Assembly (NCBI GenBank): GCA_947441615.1
Contig: CANEUH010000011.1
Span: 1-64,000 of the forward strand
DNA from: Bacteriovoracaceae bacterium
Lineage (GTDB): Bacteria > Bdellovibrionota > Bacteriovoracia > Bacteriovoracales > Bacteriovoracaceae
Length of the DNA: 64,000 nt
Reading direction: 5' to 3'
Part shown: positions 44,402-53,722 of the stretch, in pieces
How the letters are laid out: the number at the start of each line of letters is the position of its first letter
Position numbering within the stretch: the first letter of the stretch is position 1
Notes under the pieces: generated by a model
Seen by the model: the letters and a program-made list of their open reading frames with translations, nothing else
Told to the model about the DNA's origin: nothing
Databases searched by the model: none
Made by a program: the position numbers and the translations under genes

Positions 44402-46153
44402 ATGAAAGTGTTTACTCATCACGATTATTTTCGTCTCGAGCTTGCGATGTCTCTTGCACCAGTTATTGAAAAAACCTTCAATTGTAAATTTCCATTTGAA
44501 AAAGTTTACGAGCTTTTTGGTGCCACACCATCTAAAGAGGCCGGGGATCTCGCCTTTCCACTTTTTATGATCGCAAAAGAAGCAAAAACAAACCCTGCTC
44601 AAGCTGCTAAGTTACTAGATGAGGCGGTTTCGACTCTTCCTGATTTTATTTTATCAAAAAAAGTCATGGGGCCATACTTAAACTTCTTTTTTGATTTTAA
44701 TAAGGTCTCGAATAATATTGTCCCTAAAATTTTGAGCGGGGAAACGTTTAAACAAAAATTAACTGAAAAAACTCCGCGAACCATGATTGAGTATTCTCAA
44801 CCCAATACCCACAAAGAGATGCACGTGGGACATATGAGAAACCTCTGCCTCGGAGATGCTCTTATTCGTCTACATCGTTATTGCGGCTTTGATATTGTCG
44901 CTTCAACTTTTCCTGGGGACGTTGGAACTCATGTGGCCAAATGTCTTTGGTATCTTAAGTATCACTATCAGGGAGAGATTCCAAAAATCAAGCGAGGCGC
45001 TTGGCTTGGATCCATGTATTCGACTGCTCATAATAAATTAGAGGCAGAACGAGGAACTCCACAAGAGACTGAGAATCGTGACAAACTCACCATGATTCTT
45101 AAGCAATTAGAGCAAAAATCTGGCGAGTTCTACGATCTCTGGGTTGAAACAAGACTGTGGTCAATTGACCTCATGAAAGAAGTTTACGATTGGGCCGGAG
45201 TGAAGTTTGATGTGTGGTACTGGGAATCAGAGGTTGATTCCGATTCAGTGAAGCTTGTTAAAGAGTATTTTAACAAGGGATTGTTCGTTGAGGATCAAGG
45301 TGCTATCGGTGTTAATCTTGAAGATTATAAACTCGGATTTTGTCTCCTCTTAAAAACAGATGGAAATGGTCTCTATGCGACTAAAGATATTGAGCTCGCA
45401 CGAAGAAAGTTTCAAGACTATCACATTGAAAAAAATATTTATATCGTTGATAAGAGGCAAGAGTATCACTTTAAGCAAGTTTTCAAAGTCTTAGAACTTA
45501 TGGGATTTGAAAATGCAAAGAAGTGTTTTCATCTTCAATATGACTTTGTTGAACTTCCGGATGGTGCTATGAGTTCAAGAAAAGGAAATATTATTCCTCT
45601 TCAGAGCTTAATCGATAATATGGTTCAAATGATTAAGGATCAGTATCTCGCTCGCTACAAAAATGAGTGGTCGAGTGATGAAGTTGAAAAAACCGCCCAG
45701 ATTGTTGCAAAGGGTGCCATTAAGTATGGAATGACTCGAATTGATCCAGCAAAGAAAATTGTTTTCGACATGCAGGAATGGCTTAAGCTAGATGGTGAAT
45801 CTGGCCCCTATATTCAATATGCCTATGCTCGAATTAATTCAATGGTTAATAAACTCGGAACTCCGATTGACTCAAGTCTTGTGATAGAGACTTCTCAGGA
45901 AAAAGAACTTATTTCTCAGTTGATGAACTACCATCATGTCGTACAACAAGCGACAGAGCACTATCGCCCTTCTCTTTTAACCAATTATCTTTATGATTTA
46001 GGCAGGGCCTTCAATAGTTTCTATGCCGAGTGCCCAGTGGGCACGGCCTCTGAGCCAATCAGATCGTCTCGTTTAAAAATGTCTAAGGCAACAGCATTAA
46101 CAATTAAGCATGGCCTTTCACTTTTAGGTATTGAGGCTCCAGAGAGAATGTAG
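44402..46153 (+). CDS. argS: arginyl-tRNA synthetase
   Basis: A 583-aa class I arginyl-tRNA synthetase that charges tRNA-Arg. The HIGH motif is HVGHMRN (His141-His144) within the family-specific SQPNTHKEMHVGHMRN, and the KMSKS region is MSSRKGN. A D-loop-binding (Add-1) N-terminal domain and a helical anticodon-binding domain with YDLGRAFNSFYAECPV near the C terminus are recognisable. The start is the tracked ATG with a promoter close upstream. It abuts the FHA gene (stop and start adjacent), so the two may share a transcript. Confidence 0.95.
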   Translation: MKVFTHHDYFRLELAMSLAPVIEKTFNCKFPFEKVYELFGATPSKEAGDLAFPLFMIAKEAKTNPAQAAKLLDEAVSTLPDFILSKKVMGPYLNFFFDFNKVSNNIVPKILSGETFKQKLTEKTPRTMIEYSQPNTHKEMHVGHMRNLCLGDALIRLHRYCGFDIVASTFPGDVGTHVAKCLWYLKYHYQGEIPKIKRGAWLGSMYSTAHNKLEAERGTPQETENRDKLTMILKQLEQKSGEFYDLWVETRLWSIDLMKEVYDWAGVKFDVWYWESEVDSDSVKLVKEYFNKGLFVEDQGAIGVNLEDYKLGFCLLLKTDGNGLYATKDIELARRKFQDYHIEKNIYIVDKRQEYHFKQVFKVLELMGFENAKKCFHLQYDFVELPDGAMSSRKGNIIPLQSLIDNMVQMIKDQYLARYKNEWSSDEVEKTAQIVAKGAIKYGMTRIDPAKKIVFDMQEWLKLDGESGPYIQYAYARINSMVNKLGTPIDSSLVIETSQEKELISQLMNYHHVVQQATEHYRPSLLTNYLYDLGRAFNSFYAECPVGTASEPIRSSRLKMSKATALTIKHGLSLLGIEAPERM

Positions 46154-46717
46154 ATGAAAATTTCTATTCAAATAGAGCTTACAAAGACGGTTGATTTAGA
46201 AACGAAGAAAGAATCGGTGACCGTTGGTAGATCACCAGAGTCAGACTTAATCGTCCCTCATCCTTCAATATCTCGTAAGCACTGCCAAGTTGAAGTCATT
46301 GGAAACACCTTATTTATAACAGATCTAAATAGCTCAAACGGGACCTTTATCAATGGCATGAGGCTTATTCCAGACGAAAAGCATGGTTTAAAAGCGGGAG
46401 ACAAATTGGTCATTGGTAAACTTGACTCTAAAGTTTCCAATACAGACCCTGACCAATTCACAAGTTCGAAAATTAATGCACCCAAAACTGGCTCAAATAC
46501 TCAAACAGTAAATTTAAATCATATAGGTCAAAGCATTCCCGAAATTAACTTAGATCTCAATAAAGGATTCAAGATAACAGGTCCAAGAAATCCAGTTGCA
46601 GAAGAATACAAATTAAAAAGAAAGCCTAATAACAACACCCGAAATATCTACATTATCCTATTTGGCGTTGTTTCCGTTATCGTTGGTATCCTCATGTTCA
46701 TCGGACTAAGTAAGTAG
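46154..46717 (+). CDS. tail-anchored FHA-domain protein 1
   Basis: A 187-aa protein with an N-terminal FHA domain (about 1-95; VGRSPESDLIV, ISRKHCQVE, DLNSSNGTFING), a polar linker and a C-terminal transmembrane helix (IYIILFGVVSVIVGILMFIGL) with only a few residues after it. FHA domains bind phosphothreonine peptides, and this one would face the cytoplasm from the inner membrane. It directly follows argS. Two similar proteins lie at 46757 and 53723. Confidence 0.9.
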   Translation: MKISIQIELTKTVDLETKKESVTVGRSPESDLIVPHPSISRKHCQVEVIGNTLFITDLNSSNGTFINGMRLIPDEKHGLKAGDKLVIGKLDSKVSNTDPDQFTSSKINAPKTGSNTQTVNLNHIGQSIPEINLDLNKGFKITGPRNPVAEEYKLKRKPNNNTRNIYIILFGVVSVIVGILMFIGLSK

Positions 46718-46722
46718 AACAC

Positions 46723-46750
46723 TTGCAAATTAAGCATCTGCGGATATACT
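46723..46750 (+). promoter_or_regulatory. promoter of the second FHA gene
   Basis: TTGCAA, a 16-nt spacer and TATACT (five of six) end 6 nt before the ATG at 46757. There is no Shine-Dalgarno sequence, which suggests a leaderless transcript. Confidence 0.65.
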
Positions 46751-46756
46751 ATAACC

Positions 46757-47428
46757 ATGCTCTTCACTCTTAAACTCATTTCAGGCGAAGTGGTTCAACA
46801 CAATGTTAAATCAGACATTGTGACAATTGGACGCTCTAAAAATTGTACCATCGTTGCGAACTATGAAGGGATTTCAAGGAATCATTGCCAAATAGATTTT
46901 CAAAATGGTGAGATTTTTGTGACAGATCTTGCTAGCACAAACGGTGTCTTTATTGATGGCACAAGATTAGAACCAAATATTAAGACCCAGTACCAAACAT
47001 ACCTGACTCTTTCAGCTGGATCCATTCAGTCTATTACAATTGAATTTGATGATAAAACAGGAATTCAAACTCAGAATCCCTATGGGTCACTCTCTAATGC
47101 CGGACAAAAGACTTCTCAACCTAAAGAAGAGACTCAATTAACCAAAACGACCGCCTATTCTACATCGCCAATGAGCACCGATTCTGAAATTAAAGTGAAA
47201 TCAAAAAAATCGACTACTCAAATCACTAGTTCAACCCAAGCATCAATCAAAATACCGAATAAGAAAAAAGAAAAGAAAAACTCACTTCTTACAAATATTG
47301 TGGCCGTGCTTTTACTTATTGGGGCGATTGCATGGTATGCAACGAAAAATGAACACACTGAAGAGATATCAACTCCCAAAGAAACGATCTCCCCCGTGGA
47401 AAATGAGAAAAATTTCGAACAATTCTAG
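46757..47428 (+). CDS. tail-anchored FHA-domain protein 2
   Basis: A 223-aa protein with an N-terminal FHA domain (ITVGRSKNC-like IGRSKNCTIV, ISRNHCQID, DLASTNGVFIDG), a Thr/Ser/Lys-rich linker (about 100-175) and a late transmembrane helix (LLTNIVAVLLLIGAIAWYA), followed by an acidic tail of about 25 residues that would lie in the periplasm. Its 3' end overlaps the minus-strand gene by 4 bp. It probably binds phosphothreonine on an unknown partner, and no Ser/Thr kinase is in the window. Confidence 0.9.
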   Translation: MLFTLKLISGEVVQHNVKSDIVTIGRSKNCTIVANYEGISRNHCQIDFQNGEIFVTDLASTNGVFIDGTRLEPNIKTQYQTYLTLSAGSIQSITIEFDDKTGIQTQNPYGSLSNAGQKTSQPKEETQLTKTTAYSTSPMSTDSEIKVKSKKSTTQITSSTQASIKIPNKKKEKKNSLLTNIVAVLLLIGAIAWYATKNEHTEEISTPKETISPVENEKNFEQF

Positions 47429-47778
47429 AAACTAACGTTTTTACTTCTCCATTCTTCTTTGACGCAAAATCTTTGCCCATGATGATGAGTTGTGAGAAAT
47501 AGTTTTCTTTGATTGCAGGATTCCTTCGTAGGAAATAATCCAATTGGGGAACAAGAATGAGTATAGACATCTAGCTTAAGTGAGTCTTCTTCTCGCTGAG
47601 ACTTGCAATTCGTAAAGTTCTCTTGTGTGACGCAGGTCCAGTGCTTTTCTAGGCAATCATAGATAAGAAATGGGCCAGATTCATATTTATCCGAAAGAAT
47701 ATTTTGGGCCTCACTCGCAAAAAGTGATGTTATACATCCAGAAATAAGAAAAACTAAAAGGATTCGAGGACTTACCAT
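47425..47778 (-). CDS. small secreted Cys-rich protein
   Basis: A 117-aa protein with signal peptide SPRILLVFLISGCITSLFA and about nine Cys, seven of them in the mature part (e.g. YDCLEKHWTCV and NFTNC), likely paired as disulfides in the periplasm. The start at 47778 is preferred to the tracked 47844 because it begins with the signal. It may instead be a lipoprotein (ISGC). It converges with the FHA gene and diverges from the Rrf2 gene. No family recognised. Confidence 0.6.
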   Translation of the reverse strand: MVSPRILLVFLISGCITSLFASEAQNILSDKYESGPFLIYDCLEKHWTCVTQENFTNCKSQREEDSLKLDVYTHSCSPIGLFPTKESCNQRKLFLTTHHHGQRFCVKEEWRSKNVSF

Positions 47779-47854
47779 ATCCTTCTTGTCGGTTTTTACA
47801 GGAATTACTTTAAGCTGAGGCCAGTAGGTTATAAAGATGAACAAAATCGGATAA

Positions 47855-47869
47855 TTAAGTCTAACTTAA
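47855..47869. promoter_or_regulatory. palindrome upstream of the Rrf2-suf operon
   Basis: TTAAGT-CTA-ACTTAA is a perfect 6-bp inverted repeat with a 3-nt spacer, 70 nt upstream of the Rrf2 start. Two AAGCTAA copies lie between it and the gene. It is a candidate operator for the Rrf2 protein, and autoregulation is usual in this family. Confidence 0.4.
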
Positions 47870-47939
47870 ATGTAGGTGAATTTTCGCCTTATTTAAGCTA
47901 AGATCCCAAAAAAAATGTAAGCTAATTTTAGGCCTATTT

Positions 47940-48419
47940 ATGATTAAAATTAATCGAAAAATTGAATACGCACTTATGGCGCTTAAGCTCATGAAGGAAA
48001 AAAATCTTTCAGAACTGACCACTGCAAGAGAAGTTTGTGATCGCTTTGAGACACCTTTTGATACCACATCAAAAGTTATGCAGCTCATGAATAATTGCGG
48101 CGTTCTCCTCTCTCATAAGGGAGTTAAAGGGGGCTACACATTGGCGCGGGATTTATCTGAGGTCAGCTACATGGAGCTCGTCGAATTAATTGAAGGAAAA
48201 AGCTTTATGATGGACTGTCACGAAGGCCCATGCGATCTCTACCATAAGTGCAATATCACTCAACCCATCAAAAGATTAAATGATTATTTAATCAATATAT
48301 TCAATTCAATTTCTCTAAATGAACTTTTGGCCGAAGATAACCTTCTGGCCCTAAAAAGAATACCTGAGAAAAAAGTTGATCATTGCCCTCTCATTGATAA
48401 CTCTAAGGCGAATTCATGA
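47940..48419 (+). CDS. Rrf2-family Fe-S-sensing regulator of suf
   Basis: A 159-aa winged-helix repressor of the Rrf2/IscR family. The helix-turn-helix lies in residues 1-65 ([12 protein letters not shown], then [41 protein letters not shown]). A Cys cluster (Cys93, Cys98, Cys104; [13 protein letters not shown]) can bind a 2Fe-2S cluster, with spacing x4/x5 instead of the x5/x5 of IscR. It overlaps sufB by 4 bp, which argues that it represses the operon when clusters are plentiful. Confidence 0.93.
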   Translation: MIKINRKIEYALMALKLMKEKNLSELTTAREVCDRFETPFDTTSKVMQLMNNCGVLLSHKGVKGGYTLARDLSEVSYMELVELIEGKSFMMDCHEGPCDLYHKCNITQPIKRLNDYLINIFNSISLNELLAEDNLLALKRIPEKKVDHCPLIDNSKANS

Positions 48420-49849
48420 AAATAGACGATAAACTCCAAGACAATTACAAATACGGCTTCATCACAGAAATTGAGACGGAAGAATTTCCTAAAGGACTTT
48501 CTGAAAATATCATCCGCCTTATTTCTGAGAAAAAAAATGAACCTGAATGGCTTTTGGATTATAGACTTAAGGCCTACAAACACTGGTTAACTCTAACTCA
48601 TCCGGAGTGGCAGTATTGTAAAATTCCTAAAATTGATTTCCAGGATATCTACTATTATTCAAAACCAAAAACGAAGAAGAATGCTTATAGTAACCTTGAC
48701 GAAGTGGATTCTGAACTTTTAGAAACTTTTGAAAAGCTGGGTATCCCTCTTACTGAACAAAAAAGACTCATGGGAGTTGCGGTGGACGCAGTCTTTGATT
48801 CTGTGTCAGTGGGAACAACTCACAAAGAAGATCTTGAAAAAGTTGGGGTCATTTTTTGTTCAATCTCTGAAGCAGTCGAAAAACATCCCGAACTCGTAAA
48901 AAAATATCTAGGAACGGTTGTCCCTTATTCTGATAATTTTTATGCGGCCCTAAATTCAGCTGTTTTTTCTGATGGATCATTTGTCTACATCCCTAAAGGT
49001 GTGAAATGTCCCCTCGATTTATCAACTTATTTTAGAATTAACGCTAAAGAGTCAGGTCAATTTGAAAGAACTCTGATTATTGCTGATGAAGGTTCCTACG
49101 TTAATTATCTTGAAGGATGTACTGCACCTCAAAGGGATGAAAATCAGCTTCATGCCGCGATTGTGGAACTCGTAACTCTTGATGATGCTGAAATTAAATA
49201 CTCAACTGTTCAAAACTGGTACGCCGGAGATAAGGAAGGCAAGGGCGGTATTTATAACTTCGTCACAAAACGAGGCCAGTGTCGTGGAAAGAATTCTAAA
49301 ATTTCCTGGACTCAAGTTGAGGCCGGCTCCGCCATAACCTGGAAATATCCCTCATGTGTTTTATTAGGTGAAAACTCACAGGGTTCTTTTTATTCCGTGG
49401 CACTTACGAATCATTATATGCAGGCCGATACCGGTACAAAAATGATTCACGTGGGAAAAAACACTAAATCAACAATTGTATCAAAAGGGATATCGGCAGA
49501 AAAATCCCAGAACGTTTATCGTGGTCTTGTTAAAATCATGCCGAGTGCAACCGGAGCAAGAAATTATTCGCAATGTGATTCAATGCTAATTGGAGATCAA
49601 TGTGCGGCCAATACCTTTCCATCTATCGATGTGAAAAACAATACGGCCATCGTTGAACATGAGGCCACGACATCGAAAATAAGCGCAGACCAAATTTTCT
49701 ACCTTCAATCAAGAGGGTTTACTTCTGAAAAGGCCGTCTCTCTTATTGTGAACGGATTCTGTAAGGATGTCTTTAAGACACTTCCGCTCGAATTCTCGGT
49801 TGAAGCGGTCAAATTAATAGAAATGAAATTAGAAAACTCAGTAGGATAA
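48416..49849 (+). CDS. sufB: Fe-S cluster assembly protein SufB
   Basis: A 477-aa SufB, the scaffold subunit of the SufBCD complex that builds Fe-S clusters. Characteristic sequences are [55 protein letters not shown] and the C-terminal [20 protein letters not shown] beta-helix core fits the family. Length and start are typical. The ATGA overlap with the regulator and 2-nt gap to sufC mean one transcript. Confidence 0.97.
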   Translation: MKIDDKLQDNYKYGFITEIETEEFPKGLSENIIRLISEKKNEPEWLLDYRLKAYKHWLTLTHPEWQYCKIPKIDFQDIYYYSKPKTKKNAYSNLDEVDSELLETFEKLGIPLTEQKRLMGVAVDAVFDSVSVGTTHKEDLEKVGVIFCSISEAVEKHPELVKKYLGTVVPYSDNFYAALNSAVFSDGSFVYIPKGVKCPLDLSTYFRINAKESGQFERTLIIADEGSYVNYLEGCTAPQRDENQLHAAIVELVTLDDAEIKYSTVQNWYAGDKEGKGGIYNFVTKRGQCRGKNSKISWTQVEAGSAITWKYPSCVLLGENSQGSFYSVALTNHYMQADTGTKMIHVGKNTKSTIVSKGISAEKSQNVYRGLVKIMPSATGARNYSQCDSMLIGDQCAANTFPSIDVKNNTAIVEHEATTSKISADQIFYLQSRGFTSEKAVSLIVNGFCKDVFKTLPLEFSVEAVKLIEMKLENSVG

Positions 49850-49851
49850 AT

Positions 49852-50607
49852 ATGATTGAAATTAAAAACTTAACAGCAAAAGTAGATGGCAACGAAATCC
49901 TGAAGGGGATTAACCTCACTGTAAAAAAAGGCGAAGTTCATGCCATCATGGGGCCTAACGGTTCGGGAAAATCAACTCTATCAAAGATCATAGCGGGGCA
50001 TCCCGCCTATGATGTCACGGGAGGAGAAATTCTTTATGAAATCAATGGTAAGATGAAAAATCTTCTTGAACTAGACCCGGCCGAAAGAGCGAAGCAAGGT
50101 ATCTTTTTAGGTTTTCAATACCCAATAGAAGTTCCAGGGGTTTCAAATTTTACGTTCCTTAAAGAGTCATTTAACCAAATTTGTGAGGCCCAAGGGATAG
50201 ATAAGATGGATGATGAATCTTTCTTAAAGCACCTTCGTACAAAACTTAGACTTCTTGAAATGAATGAAAGTTTTCTTGAAAGATCAGTCAATGAAGGCTT
50301 CTCTGGTGGGGAAAAAAAGAAAAATGAAATTCTTCAAATGGCCGTATTAAATCCAAGGCTCTCCCTACTTGATGAAACCGACTCAGGTCTTGATATTGAT
50401 GCCCTAAAGATTGTTTCAAATGGAGTGAATGCTTTAAAGAATAGATTTAATGCCACCATCTTAGTCACCCACTATCAACGGTTACTGGATTATATTATCC
50501 CCGATTATGTTCATGTCCTTTATAAAGGGAAAATCATCAAGTCTGGTGATAAAAGCCTAGCTCTGGAGCTAGAAGAAAAAGGCTATGACTGGTTAATTAA
50601 AGGTTAA
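49852..50607 (+). CDS. sufC: Fe-S assembly ATPase SufC
   Basis: A 251-aa ABC-type ATPase that drives SufBCD. Walker A is GPNGSGKST (about 35-43), the signature FSGGEKKKNEI, Walker B LSLLDETDSGLDIDAL, with His in the switch (VTHYQRLL). These are the usual SufC sequences, including ETDSGLD. It stands between sufB and sufD with 2-nt gaps. Confidence 0.97.
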   Translation: MIEIKNLTAKVDGNEILKGINLTVKKGEVHAIMGPNGSGKSTLSKIIAGHPAYDVTGGEILYEINGKMKNLLELDPAERAKQGIFLGFQYPIEVPGVSNFTFLKESFNQICEAQGIDKMDDESFLKHLRTKLRLLEMNESFLERSVNEGFSGGEKKKNEILQMAVLNPRLSLLDETDSGLDIDALKIVSNGVNALKNRFNATILVTHYQRLLDYIIPDYVHVLYKGKIIKSGDKSLALELEEKGYDWLIKG

Positions 50608-50609
50608 TA

Positions 50610-51854
50610 ATGAATATTGAAATATTGTCTGCCATTGCAGAAAAAAAATTGGAACACATTAACGGGAGTCTTCTTGATTTTAGGAAAAACCATTTGGATC
50701 AATTTAAGCTAAATGGATTTCAAGAGATTTCAAAAGATAGTTATAAGTTCACAAATATTGAGAGCTTTTTTAAAGAACTCTCTTACGCGCCAGAAAATTT
50801 TGACTCTGAAGTACCGGATTTCAAATCGACTATCCCCACGATCACTTTTTTAGATGGAGAGTTTTTTGGATCAGAGAATTTGCAGCCAGAAATTTCTATC
50901 AAAATGGTTAAGTCACATTTTAACGAGGTCAAGGATCTCTTTACCACAACGAATGCACTTTCAAGACTCCATCATGCCTTTCTTCAAGACGGAACAATTA
51001 TTGAAGTCGCTAGGAACAGCAGTGTTTTAAGGCCACTTCGTATCCTTCATATCCTTACAAAATCTACGGTCTCTGCTCCAACGAATATCATTATTGTAAA
51101 CAGCAACACAAAAGTCTCTATCATTGAAGAAACGAGAGTTTTAGGCGCAACTTCTCACGCGCACATAGCTGAAACCTATATTAAGGCCCATCAAGGCTCG
51201 AAAATTGAACACATATCGGTTCTCGTTGAAAACGAAAAAGGTATTAACCACTCCACAATTACAGCTCAAGTCAAGCAAGATGCCTCATTCCGAAGTGTCA
51301 TCGTTTCCGCCAGCGGCATGATGAACAGGAAAAACCTAAGTATTAATCTCAATGCCCCCGGTGCGCATGGAGAATCACATGCATTATTTCTTACCAATGG
51401 TTCTGAACATTGTGACATTAACACAGAAATCAATCACCGCTGTGAGGACACAACTTCTGAACAAATGGCGAAGGGAATTTTGGATGGCGAATCCAAAGGT
51501 ATTTTTACCGGAAAAATTCACATCTTCCCTAGATCACAAAGAGTCGCCTCTTCTCAAATTAATAAGAATCTTCTTCTCTCGAAAAGGGCACAAGTTCATT
51601 CACAGCCTCAACTAGAGATTTTTGCTGATGATGTTAAATGCTCCCACGGCTCAACAACTGGTCAATTATCAGACGACGAAGTGTTTTATTTTGAAACGAG
51701 AGGAATCCCGATGGAAAGAGCAAGAAATCTTCTTGCTCTTGGGTTTGGACTAGAAGTTGTTCAAAAAATAGAAAATCAGGAATCCAGAAAACATATCCAG
51801 GATATTGTTAAAAATAAACTTAATGAAAAATTCTCAATTGGAGACATAAAATGA
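50610..51854 (+). CDS. sufD: Fe-S assembly protein SufD
   Basis: A 414-aa SufD, the partner of SufB in the SufBC2D complex. The C-terminal region is typical (GKIHIFPRSQRVASSQINKNLLLS, then CSHGSTTGQLSDDEVFYFETRGIP). The N-terminal helical part is less conserved, as usual. It overlaps sufS by 4 bp. Confidence 0.95.
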   Translation: MNIEILSAIAEKKLEHINGSLLDFRKNHLDQFKLNGFQEISKDSYKFTNIESFFKELSYAPENFDSEVPDFKSTIPTITFLDGEFFGSENLQPEISIKMVKSHFNEVKDLFTTTNALSRLHHAFLQDGTIIEVARNSSVLRPLRILHILTKSTVSAPTNIIIVNSNTKVSIIEETRVLGATSHAHIAETYIKAHQGSKIEHISVLVENEKGINHSTITAQVKQDASFRSVIVSASGMMNRKNLSINLNAPGAHGESHALFLTNGSEHCDINTEINHRCEDTTSEQMAKGILDGESKGIFTGKIHIFPRSQRVASSQINKNLLLSKRAQVHSQPQLEIFADDVKCSHGSTTGQLSDDEVFYFETRGIPMERARNLLALGFGLEVVQKIENQESRKHIQDIVKNKLNEKFSIGDIK

Positions 51855-53071
51855 ACCTCCAAATAAACTCCTTACGAGCTGACTTTCCATGTGCTGAACA
51901 AATCATTAACGGAAAGAGACTCGCCTACCTCGATAGTGCTGCAACAACCCTCAAGCCTTATCAAGTTATTAAAGAAGTTGAAAAGCATTACACATCAGAA
52001 ACGTCCAATATTCATAGAGGACTTTACTGGCTGTCAGAAAATGCGACGTCTAAATACGAATCCACCAGGGATAAAATTTCAACTCTGATAAACTCTCCTG
52101 ATAGAACTCAGGTCATCTTTACGAAAGGGACAACTGAATCCGTTAACCTTGTTGCTCATTCATATGCGAGAATTTTTTTAAAAAAAGGAGACTCGATTCT
52201 TCTTTCTCAAATGGAGCACCACTCTAATATTGTTCCATGGCAACTGGTCGCTGAAGAAAGAGGTCTCCAAATCAAAGTCATTCCAATTGATGAAAAGGGC
52301 GACATTATTTTGGATGAATATAAAAAATTACTCACCCCTGATGTAAAACTAGTTTCTGTTGTTTATGTTTCTAACGCCCTAGGGACAATTAACCCTATAA
52401 AAGAGATGATTCACCTTGCCCACCAGTCTGGTGCTAAGTTTTTCGTTGATGCCGCACAAGCGATTTCCCATCTAAAAATTGATGTCCAGGATCTTGATGC
52501 TGATTTTCTCGCTTTTTCGGGCCATAAGATGTTTGCTCCCACTGGTGTTGGTGTTCTTTACGGGAAATTGGATCTTCTCAATTCTATGCCGCCTTACCAG
52601 GGTGGTGGAGACATGATTGATGTGGTGACGTTTGAAAAGACAACCTATAACTCTCTTCCTCACAAGTTTGAGGCCGGGACCCCTCCTATTTCCGCGGTTA
52701 TTGGACTTGGGACTGCGGTTGATTACATGAATCAGATTGGTCTTGATAAAATTCATTCTATTGAAAGTGATTTACTTTCTTATGGGACCCAGAAGCTTAA
52801 GACAATAAGTGGTCTTAAGATTTATGGAGAGGCAAAAAATAAAACCTCTGTTATTTCATTTGGCCTTGGAGATATTCATCCTCACGACATCGCTTCACTC
52901 ATAGATAAAGAAGGGGTCGCCATAAGAACCGGACATCATTGCACACAGCCCTTAATGAAATTCTTCAAGGTTCCTGCGACATGTAGAGCTTCTTTTTCAA
53001 TTTACAATAATCAAGAAGATATTGATCAATTATATAATTCACTTTTAAAAATAAAGACATTTTTCGAATAG
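51851..53071 (+). CDS. sufS: cysteine desulfurase SufS
   Basis: A 406-aa PLP-dependent desulfurase that takes sulfur from cysteine for cluster assembly. PLP Lys226 (SGHKMFAPTG) and the persulfide Cys364 (RTGHHCTQPLM) hold the same positions as in E. coli SufS. FFVDAAQAISHLKIDVQ marks the PLP-binding Asp. No SufE or SufU acceptor gene is in the window. Confidence 0.97.
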   Translation: MNLQINSLRADFPCAEQIINGKRLAYLDSAATTLKPYQVIKEVEKHYTSETSNIHRGLYWLSENATSKYESTRDKISTLINSPDRTQVIFTKGTTESVNLVAHSYARIFLKKGDSILLSQMEHHSNIVPWQLVAEERGLQIKVIPIDEKGDIILDEYKKLLTPDVKLVSVVYVSNALGTINPIKEMIHLAHQSGAKFFVDAAQAISHLKIDVQDLDADFLAFSGHKMFAPTGVGVLYGKLDLLNSMPPYQGGGDMIDVVTFEKTTYNSLPHKFEAGTPPISAVIGLGTAVDYMNQIGLDKIHSIESDLLSYGTQKLKTISGLKIYGEAKNKTSVISFGLGDIHPHDIASLIDKEGVAIRTGHHCTQPLMKFFKVPATCRASFSIYNNQEDIDQLYNSLLKIKTFFE

Positions 53072-53079
53072 GGACTTTT

Positions 53080-53634
53080 ATGGAAATTACAATTCAACCA
53101 ACACCAAATCCAAATGCTCTCAAATTTATATTAGACAAAGATGTTAAGACCGATGGAAAAGTTTCATTCAAGACACCACAGGACTGTAAAGATATTCCTC
53201 TTGCAGCCGCCCTTTTTGATTTAAGAGGCGTTGATCAGATCCATTTTTTCCAAAATGTCATCACAGTCAGTAAATTTAGTTTTGAAGAATGGGATAACCT
53301 AGAACCAGCGGTCCAAACCTGCATTGAGAGCTTCCTTGAAGATCATGATCCACAATTTAAAACTATTGACCCAGAAGCTGACCGTAGAGCAAATCTTTCT
53401 CCAGAGCTTCGACAAATTGAAGAAATTTTAGATAAAAGAATTCGGCCTGGCCTTCAGGGTGACGGTGGTGACCTAGCGGTGAAGGAGTTTAAAGACAATG
53501 TTCTTATCGTTAAATACCAAGGTGCCTGTGGAACTTGTCCAAGCTCCACAACTGGAACACTTGAGGCCATTAGATCAATTTTAAGGGATGAATTTAATCC
53601 TCAGGTTGAAGTGTACCTGGCCCCAGACCTATAA
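53080..53634 (+). CDS. nfuA: Nfu-type Fe-S carrier
   Basis: A 184-aa protein with an N-terminal Nfu domain (ITIQPTPNPNALKFIL, about 1-90) and a C-terminal NifU domain (about 108-180) whose cluster-binding CxxC is Cys150-Cys153 (GACGTCPSS). It would receive clusters from SufBCD and pass them to target proteins. It is last in the suf operon, 8 nt after sufS, with GGGACTTTT before the ATG. Confidence 0.92.
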   Translation: MEITIQPTPNPNALKFILDKDVKTDGKVSFKTPQDCKDIPLAAALFDLRGVDQIHFFQNVITVSKFSFEEWDNLEPAVQTCIESFLEDHDPQFKTIDPEADRRANLSPELRQIEEILDKRIRPGLQGDGGDLAVKEFKDNVLIVKYQGACGTCPSSTTGTLEAIRSILRDEFNPQVEVYLAPDL

Positions 53635-53663
53635 ACGCTTCACTTAGTCAGGTAATATAAATC

Positions 53664-53693
53664 TTGGTTTTATAAAAAAATATTAGATAATAT
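53664..53693 (+). promoter_or_regulatory. promoter of the third FHA gene
   Basis: TTGGTT, an 18-nt spacer and TAATAT precede a short leader with AAGGAG and the GTG start at 53723, so this gene has a conventional leader. Confidence 0.45.
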
Positions 53694-53722
53694 TAATAAG
53701 AAAGTATTTCCCAAGGAGAAGT

